Shown here one piece after another: positions 43,801-49,596 of a stretch of DNA of 49,596 bases. The notes under the pieces were generated by a model. The model did not search any database. It was not told the DNA's origin and saw only the letters and a list, made by a program, of their open reading frames with translations. Made by a program: the position numbers and the translations under genes. The stretch lies in assembly GCA_903876715.1 (NCBI GenBank), contig CAIRBF010000147.1, forward strand, positions 1 to 49,596, read 5' to 3'. This DNA is from an uncultured beta proteobacterium. GTDB lineage: Bacteria > Pseudomonadota > Gammaproteobacteria > Burkholderiales > Burkholderiaceae_C. Position 1 is the stretch's first letter. The number at the start of each line of letters is the position of its first letter.

Positions 43801-45972
43801 TCAGGGCAGCGCCGCGAGTGCCTCGCGCACCTCGCCGACGCTCAGCACCTCGCTCAGCAGCCGCGGCTCGGGCGCGCGCGGCGAGTGCAGCAGGTACACC
43901 GGCACGCCGTTGCGCCCGAGGGCGGCCAGCGCTTGCGTGATGACCGGGTCGCGCCGCGTCCAGTCGGCGCGCAGCAGCAGCACGCGCTGCGCGTCGAAGT
44001 CGGCCAGCACGCGGGCGTCGGACAGCACCGTGCGCTTGTTGAACTGGCAGGTGACGCACCAGGCCGCGGTGAAGTCGACGAAGACCGGCCGCCCCTCGGC
44101 CAGGGCCTGGCGCACGCGTTCGGGCGACCACGGCTGCCAGCGGTCCGCGACGCCGACCCCGGCACCCGCACCCGCGGCGGCCGGCACCGGCGCGCCGGGC
44201 GTGACCAGTGTGGGGACGGACCAGGCCAACGCCGCGCCCATCAGCAGCGCCGCCGCCAGTCCCCAGAGCGCGCGCGCGCGCCGACCCAGGCCTGGAACGC
44301 CGGCGACCCACGCCGCGAAGCCCAGCGCCAGCAGCGTGAGCAGCCAGGCCGCCACGGCGTCGATGCCGGCTTGCTGACCCAGCACCCAGACGAGCCAGAT
44401 GACGGTAGCGAACATCGGGAAGGACATCACGGCTTTGAAGTGCGCCATCCAGGGCCCGGGACGCGGGAGCGCGCGAGCCAGCGCCGGCCAGGCACTGGCC
44501 GCAAGGTAAGGCAAGGCCATGCCCAGGCCGAGTGCGGCAAAGATGGCCAGCGCCTGCACCATCGGCAGCGTCACCGCCAGCCCGAGCGAGGCGCCCATGA
44601 AGGGCGCGGTGCAGGGCGAGGCCACGGCCACGGCGAGCACGCCTGTGAGCGCCGAGTCCGCCACCGGATGGCGCATGCGCAGCGCCGCCAGCGACCCCGG
44701 CAACACGGAGCCGAATTCGAACACGCCCGCCAGGTTCAGGCCGATCAGCGTGAACAGCGCGGCCAGCGCAGCGACGAAGCCTGGCGACTGCAGCTGGAAG
44801 CCCCAGCCGAGTTGCTCACCGCCCGCCCGCAGCGTCAGCAGCAATGCAGCCAGCGCGAGAAAGCTCGCCACCACGCCGGCGGTGTACGCCAACCCGCCGG
44901 CCAGCCGCACGCGCCCGTCCTGTGCGTGGATGGCGAAGCCCACCACCTTCAGCGACAGGACCGGGAACACGCAAGGCATCAGGTTCAGCAGCGCGCCGCC
45001 TGCCAGCGCCAACAAAAACGCGGCCGCCCAGCCCAGCGGGGGGGCCTGTGGCATCGCCGTCGTCGACGCCACGGGACCGGCTGAGGCCAGGGCCGTCACC
45101 GCCGGCCAGGGACCCTCGATGGGCAAGCGCAATTGCACACCCGCTGCATCGCCGTCGCGCGCGAGCACGACCGCCATCTGCGCTGGCGCGGCGCTGCGCT
45201 GCGCCGACAAGCTCACGCGCGCGATCCACGCGTCGCCGTCCCAGCGCTGTACCACCTGGGCGGCGTTGTCGATCACTTCCGCCGTCTCGGGCAGGAAGCG
45301 CAGGACCTGCCCGATCCACGCCGCGGGCAGGCCGCGCACACGGACCTCGAGCGCGCCACCGTCGACGCGCGCCCCGGCCTCGGCCGTCGGCAAGGGGCGA
45401 GGCAGCGCGGCGCGCGCCGCCTCGAAATCCGCCGCGGCGGCCGTGATCGCCGCCCGCGCCGGCAGCTCCAGCGCGAACTCGCCCTCCTCCGGGATGCACA
45501 CGTCCTTGCACACCAGCCACTGCGCGCGCAGCCGCACGGACACGCTGGCGCTGCCGAAGCCCGTCGGCACCTGCAAGGGCACGGCCAACAACAGCCGGCC
45601 CTCGTAGCCGTAGTTCACCAGCGTGCCCAACAGCAGCGGCCGGGGCGTGGGCCAGGCGATCTCCCCGGCCTGGAAACCCGGCGGCAAGGTCCACTCCACC
45701 GCGGTCGGCAGCCCGGAGTCACCGGGGTTCTTCCAATAACTGTGCCAGCCGGCAGCGTGGTCGATGCGCAGGCCCAGCCAGGCCGGCCGGCCGGGTGCCA
45801 GACCCTCTGGCGCATGCGCCAGCAATTCGGCGCGAACCTGGTCGGTGCGTACGACTGAACCGGTGGCCTGGGCCTGTGCCATGGCAGATGCCAGCAGCCA
45901 CGCTCCGAGGGTCAGCAGCCAGGACCGCCACGCGGCCCGCAAGCACCTTCGCACGGGATCGGGAGGGCTCAT
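43801..45972 (-). CDS. thiol:disulfide interchange protein DsbD/ScsB family
   Basis: A 723-residue protein. The signal peptide (LLTLGAWLLASAMAQA) is followed by a periplasmic N-terminal domain with a Cys pair (WLVCKDVCIPEEG). The core of about eight membrane segments holds the two catalytic Cys in MPCVFPVLSLK and SPCTAPFMG. The C-terminal thioredoxin domain has WCVTCQFNK (CxxC). It moves electrons from cytoplasmic thioredoxin to periplasmic thiols. The large N-terminus and domain order fit ScsB/DsbD. ScsB-type proteins aid copper tolerance, which fits its convergent copper neighbours. Confidence 0.88.
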   Translation of the reverse strand: MSPPDPVRRCLRAAWRSWLLTLGAWLLASAMAQAQATGSVVRTDQVRAELLAHAPEGLAPGRPAWLGLRIDHAAGWHSYWKNPGDSGLPTAVEWTLPPGFQAGEIAWPTPRPLLLGTLVNYGYEGRLLLAVPLQVPTGFGSASVSVRLRAQWLVCKDVCIPEEGEFALELPARAAITAAAADFEAARAALPRPLPTAEAGARVDGGALEVRVRGLPAAWIGQVLRFLPETAEVIDNAAQVVQRWDGDAWIARVSLSAQRSAAPAQMAVVLARDGDAAGVQLRLPIEGPWPAVTALASAGPVASTTAMPQAPPLGWAAAFLLALAGGALLNLMPCVFPVLSLKVVGFAIHAQDGRVRLAGGLAYTAGVVASFLALAALLLTLRAGGEQLGWGFQLQSPGFVAALAALFTLIGLNLAGVFEFGSVLPGSLAALRMRHPVADSALTGVLAVAVASPCTAPFMGASLGLAVTLPMVQALAIFAALGLGMALPYLAASAWPALARALPRPGPWMAHFKAVMSFPMFATVIWLVWVLGQQAGIDAVAAWLLTLLALGFAAWVAGVPGLGRRARALWGLAAALLMGAALAWSVPTLVTPGAPVPAAAGAGAGVGVADRWQPWSPERVRQALAEGRPVFVDFTAAWCVTCQFNKRTVLSDARVLADFDAQRVLLLRADWTRRDPVITQALAALGRNGVPVYLLHSPRAPEPRLLSEVLSVGEVREALAALP

Positions 45973-46154
45973 CGACGTCGGCCGTAGTGACCCGCGCACT
46001 TGCAGCACAGCGCGGGCATGTCAGAGGAAACGCTGATTATCGACCGCGGCATCGATGACCGCACCCGGCTCACGGATGCCGCTGCGCGCCGCGGCGATAC
46101 CTCAGTATCGACCGGGGACATACGCGCATGCTCAGAGGACCACGGGTTATTACG

Positions 46155-46160
46155 TATACT
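46155..46160 (+). promoter_or_regulatory. possible -10 element of the atp operon
   Basis: TATACT 42 bp before the atpI ATG. No -35 is recognisable in the GC-rich sequence before it. Confidence 0.3.
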
Positions 46161-46201
46161 CCTGTGGTTTGCCCCTGAAGACCTCCTCTGCGGAGCGTGC
46201 C

Positions 46202-46678
46202 ATGTCCGACCGGACAACCCGATCTGACGTTTGGCGCGATGATGCAGATCAGGACAGGCCAGAGCCCGTTAAGGCCCTGACCCGTCAGGAAGCGCAGGCC
46301 CTGCGCGAGAAGCAGCCGCCGGTTTCACCTTGGCGGGTCGTGCTGTCGCAGGCAGGTGTCGGCGCTCTGGTTGCCGCGCTCGCGTGGTGGATCAGTGGTG
46401 AACTCCCGGTGGGGCTGTCTGCGCTGTATGGCGCAGCGGTGGTGGTGCTGCCTGCAGCGCTGATGGCGCGAGGCATGACCAGCCGGCTCTCCGGCATGTC
46501 GCCCGGCACCAGTGCCGTCAGCTTCATGTTGTGGGAGGTCGTGAAAATAGCGGTTTCGGTGCTGATGTTGATGTTGGCCCCGAAACTGCTGCAGCCGCTG
46601 AGCTGGCCGGCCCTGCTGGTCGGGTTGGCGGTCTGCATGAAGATGTATTGGTTCGCGCTCTTGTGGCGCGGCCGCTGA
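46202..46678 (+). CDS. atpI: ATP synthase subunit I
   Basis: A 158-residue inner membrane protein with four hydrophobic segments ([75 protein letters not shown]). AtpI assists c-ring assembly and is the usual first gene of the atp operon. The order atpI-B-E-F-H-A seen here is standard. GGAG is placed ahead of the ATG. Confidence 0.85.
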   Translation: MSDRTTRSDVWRDDADQDRPEPVKALTRQEAQALREKQPPVSPWRVVLSQAGVGALVAALAWWISGELPVGLSALYGAAVVVLPAALMARGMTSRLSGMSPGTSAVSFMLWEVVKIAVSVLMLMLAPKLLQPLSWPALLVGLAVCMKMYWFALLWRGR

Positions 46679-46715
46679 ACAAGACGAACAGAACGTAGCG
46701 GGGCGAGAGAAACCG

Positions 46716-47570
46716 ATGTCAGCAGCACAAGGCCAAGGCCAGACGGCCGGCGAGTACATCGTCCACCACCTGGAGCACCTGCAGAACCAGAAGCAGACCG
46801 CGGTCGTCGACTTCTCGGTCTTCAACATCGACTCCATCTTCTACGCCACCTTGCTGGGTATCGTCGGCTGTTGGCTGCTGTGGCGCGCCGCGTCGAAAGC
46901 CACCGCGGGCGTGCCCGGCCGCTTCCAGGCGGCAGTCGAACTGCTGGTCGAGATGGTTGACAACCAAGCCAAGGGCATCGTCCACAGCGCGACGAGCCGC
47001 AAGCTGGTCGCGCCGTTGGCCCTGACGGTGTTCGTCTGGATCTTCATGATGAACGCGATGGACCTGCTGCCGGTGGACCTGCTGCCGGCGATCTGGCACG
47101 TGGCGGGTCCGGCGCTGGGCGCGCCCGACTACATGCGCGTCGTGCCCACGGCCGATCTGTCCGTGACGATGGGGCTGTCGTTGTCGGTCCTGCTGATCTG
47201 CCTGTTCTACAACGTCAAGATCAAGGGCCTGGGCGGCTGGGTGCACGAGCTGTTTTCGGCGCCGTTCGGTGACAAGTTCTACCTGTATCCGATCAATTTC
47301 GCGATGCAGATCATCGAGTTCGTCGCCAAGACGGTCTCGCACGGGATGCGGCTGTTCGGCAACATGTATGCCGGCGAGCTGATCTTCATGCTGATCGCCC
47401 TGATGGGTGGTGCCTGGTCGCTGTCGGCCACCGGCATCGGCCTGGCGATCGGGCACATCATCGCCGGCAGCGTGTGGGCCATCTTCCACATTCTGATCAT
47501 CACGCTGCAGGCCTTCGTGTTCATGATGCTGACCCTCGTGTACGTGGGTCAAGCGCATGACGCCCACTGA
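46716..47570 (+). CDS. atpB: ATP synthase F0 subunit a
   Basis: A 284-residue polytopic membrane protein carrying the proton half-channels. The essential Arg lies in [14 protein letters not shown], and a conserved helix follows ([31 protein letters not shown]). The N-terminus [27 protein letters not shown] is typical of betaproteobacteria. Confidence 0.95.
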   Translation: MSAAQGQGQTAGEYIVHHLEHLQNQKQTAVVDFSVFNIDSIFYATLLGIVGCWLLWRAASKATAGVPGRFQAAVELLVEMVDNQAKGIVHSATSRKLVAPLALTVFVWIFMMNAMDLLPVDLLPAIWHVAGPALGAPDYMRVVPTADLSVTMGLSLSVLLICLFYNVKIKGLGGWVHELFSAPFGDKFYLYPINFAMQIIEFVAKTVSHGMRLFGNMYAGELIFMLIALMGGAWSLSATGIGLAIGHIIAGSVWAIFHILIITLQAFVFMMLTLVYVGQAHDAH

Positions 47571-47906
<336 letters not shown>

Positions 47907-47975
47907 TCCTTCCCGGCTGGTTCGTGGGGCGGCGCGCCGGCGCCGCCTGGATCACCCCATGACGAGGTCCCCGAA

Positions 47976-48446
47976 GTGAGCATCAACGCCACCCTGATCG
48001 TCCAGATGATCGTGTTTGCGATCCTGGTCTGGTTCACGATGCGCTTTGTCTGGCCGCCGATCACGGCGGCGTTGGACGAGCGCGCGAAGAAGATCTCCGA
48101 AGGTTTGTCGGCCGCCGACAAGGCCAAGTCCGACCTCGCTGCAGCCAACCAGCGTGTCGAGCAACAGCTTGCCGCGGCACGCGACGACGCCGCCCGCCGG
48201 CTCGCCGACGCCGAGCGCCTGGCCCAGCAGACGATCGAAGAGGCCAAGGCCCGTGCGTCCGAAGAGGGCGCGAAGATCGTCGCCACCGCGCGCGCCGAAG
48301 CCGAGCAGGAGGCCGTCAAGGCCCGCGAGGTCCTGCGCGAGCAGGTCGCCGCGCTGGCCGTGAAAGGCGCCGAAGCCATCCTCAAGCGCGAGGTCGATGC
48401 CCGTGCCCACGCCGATTTGTTGGCGCGGCTGAAGACCGAGCTCTAA
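47976..48446 (+). CDS. atpF: ATP synthase F0 subunit b
   Basis: A 156-residue peripheral stalk subunit: one membrane helix ([21 protein letters not shown]) then a long charged coiled coil. It starts at GTG 47976, preserving [11 protein letters not shown]. It lies 69 nt after atpE. Confidence 0.94.
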   Translation: MSINATLIVQMIVFAILVWFTMRFVWPPITAALDERAKKISEGLSAADKAKSDLAAANQRVEQQLAAARDDAARRLADAERLAQQTIEEAKARASEEGAKIVATARAEAEQEAVKAREVLREQVAALAVKGAEAILKREVDARAHADLLARLKTEL

Positions 48447-48460
48447 GCGAGGCCCGCCCC

Positions 48461-48991
48461 ATGGCAGAGATCGCCACCATCGCCAGGCCCTACGCCGAAG
48501 CGCTGTTCCAGGCTGCAGGCGCGCAGGCTGCATCGCTCGGCGCCGAGGTCGCCGCGCTTGCGGCAGTGGCGTCGCAAGCGCCGCTGCGGCAGTTTGCCGA
48601 CAACCCCAAGACCACGGCCGACCAGGTGCAGGACATCGTGTTGTCGGTGCTTGGCACGCCCCTGTCCGCGCTGGCGCGCAACTTCTTGCGCACCGTCCTC
48701 GACAACGGCCGCCTCGCTGCCCTGCCCGAGATCGCGGCACAGTTCCAGGCCCTGGTCGATGCCCGCAGCGGCATCAGCCAGGCGCGCATCGAGAGCGCCT
48801 ACGCGATCGACGCCGCCCAATTGCCCGAGGTGGTCGCCACGCTCGAGAAGCGTTTCGGGCGCAAGCTCGAAGCCAGCGTCGTCGTCCGACCCGACCTCAT
48901 CGGTGGCATCCGCGTGGTCGTCGGCGACGAGGTTCTGGACACCTCGGTCAAGGCCCGCCTCGAACAGATGAAGGTCGCGCTGACCGCCTGA
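48461..48991 (+). CDS. atpH: ATP synthase F1 subunit delta
   Basis: A 176-residue soluble subunit joining the b stalk to the F1 head. [16 protein letters not shown] at the N-terminus and [28 protein letters not shown] at the C-terminus are family signatures. It starts 14 nt after atpF. Confidence 0.95.
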   Translation: MAEIATIARPYAEALFQAAGAQAASLGAEVAALAAVASQAPLRQFADNPKTTADQVQDIVLSVLGTPLSALARNFLRTVLDNGRLAALPEIAAQFQALVDARSGISQARIESAYAIDAAQLPEVVATLEKRFGRKLEASVVVRPDLIGGIRVVVGDEVLDTSVKARLEQMKVALTA

Positions 48992-49047
48992 GGCGGCCAT
49001 CCCGCCCGCCCGGACGCACACCGCCTGCCCGAAGCCAGGAGAACCCC

Positions 49048-49596
49048 ATGCAACTGAATCCCGCTGAAATTTCCGAGCTGATCAAGAGCCGCATCGAAGG
49101 CTTGCAGGCCAGCGCAGACATCAAGAACCAGGGCACCGTCGTGTCGGTGACCGACGGCATCTGCCGCGTCCACGGGCTGTCCGACGTGATGGCCGGCGAG
49201 ATGCTGGAGTTCCCGGCCACCAAGAGCGGTCAGCCCACCTTCGGTCTGGCGCTGAACCTCGAGCGCGACTCGGTCGGCGCGGTGATTCTGGGCGAGTACG
49301 AGCACATCTCCGAGGGCGACACCGTCAAGTGCACGGGCCGCATCCTGGAGGTCCCGGTGGGCCCCGAGCTGATCGGCCGCGTCGTCAATGCGCTCGGCCA
49401 GCCGATCGACGGCAAGGGTCCGATCAACGCGAAGATGACGGACGTGATCGAGAAGGTCGCCCCCGGCGTGATCGCACGCCAGTCGGTGAGCCAGCCGGTG
49501 CAGACGGGTCTGAAGTCCATCGACTCGATGGTGCCCGTCGGACGCGGCCAGCGCGAGCTGATCATCGGTGACCGCCAGACCGGCAAGACTGCGGTG
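49048..49596 (+). CDS. atpA: ATP synthase F1 subunit alpha, N-terminal part (cut by window edge)
   Basis: The first 183 residues, from [18 protein letters not shown] through the beta-barrel and [13 protein letters not shown] to Walker A GDRQTGKT at the window end. CAGGAG precedes the ATG. The rest of the operon (atpG, D, C) is expected to the right. Confidence 0.97.
   Translation, partial: MQLNPAEISELIKSRIEGLQASADIKNQGTVVSVTDGICRVHGLSDVMAGEMLEFPATKSGQPTFGLALNLERDSVGAVILGEYEHISEGDTVKCTGRILEVPVGPELIGRVVNALGQPIDGKGPINAKMTDVIEKVAPGVIARQSVSQPVQTGLKSIDSMVPVGRGQRELIIGDRQTGKTAV

Overview
The window looks like chromosomal DNA of a very GC-rich betaproteobacterium (by eye around 70% G+C). Its protein types (a Burkholderiales-type phasin, a Cop/CopI-like copper set, TRAP transporters, twin-arginine-exported molybdenum hydroxylases, the atp operon layout) point to Burkholderiales, probably the Rubrivivax/Leptothrix/Roseateles side. 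The genus is inference. The window starts inside ribosomal protein L13 and ends inside atpA, so it lies between two core loci. I see no phage, IS, tRNA, rRNA or CRISPR.

Layout. 1-6.5 kb: rplM start, a SrkA-like kinase, a conserved hypothetical, a RidA protein, a VanX-like dipeptidase, htpG and a transglutaminase-like protein. 6.7-11.7 kb: a tight operon joining a periplasmic isoquinoline-oxidoreductase-type molybdenum hydroxylase (small and large subunits) to soxX-soxY-soxZ-soxA, with no soxB or soxCD in the window. 11.8-18.2 kb: PanE-like reductase, ABM protein, M20 hydrolase, a second molybdenum hydroxylase (coxS/coxL type, no FAD subunit) and an isochorismatase-family amidase; this could be an N-heterocycle or amide catabolic set. 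18.3-22.7 kb: a hybrid histidine kinase, a probable small RNA with its own promoter and terminator, a B12-binding regulator of AerR/PpaA type and a tyrosine phosphatase. 22.8-26.9 kb: an enolase-superfamily enzyme with its DctPMQ TRAP transporter. 27.1-30.0 kb: a nuclease-helicase fusion convergent with a membrane-anchored endonuclease-fold protein. 30.3-35.7 kb: phasin with operator sites, aldo/keto reductase, MFS exporter, a frameshifted SDR and a 2-keto-4-pentenoate hydratase family protein. 35.9-46.0 kb: a copper resistance block (DUF2946-like, small exported protein, TolC-like lipoprotein, multicopper oxidase, cupredoxin, CusF-like, CopA ATPase) convergent with DsbD/ScsB. 46.2-49.6 kb: atpI-B-E-F-H-A.

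Two points stand out. First, an exported xanthine-oxidase-family enzyme is locked into one operon with the Sox carrier (SoxYZ) and its cytochrome (SoxXA), where a classic cluster would have SoxB and SoxCD; the SoxY carrier arm is altered. Second, the same 15-bp TGC/GCA-rich box occurs at the phasin promoter and, in the same orientation to transcription, on the -35 of a predicted ~126-nt RNA 10 kb away. This suggests a small RNA under the same (PhaR-like) control as polyhydroxybutyrate granule protein.
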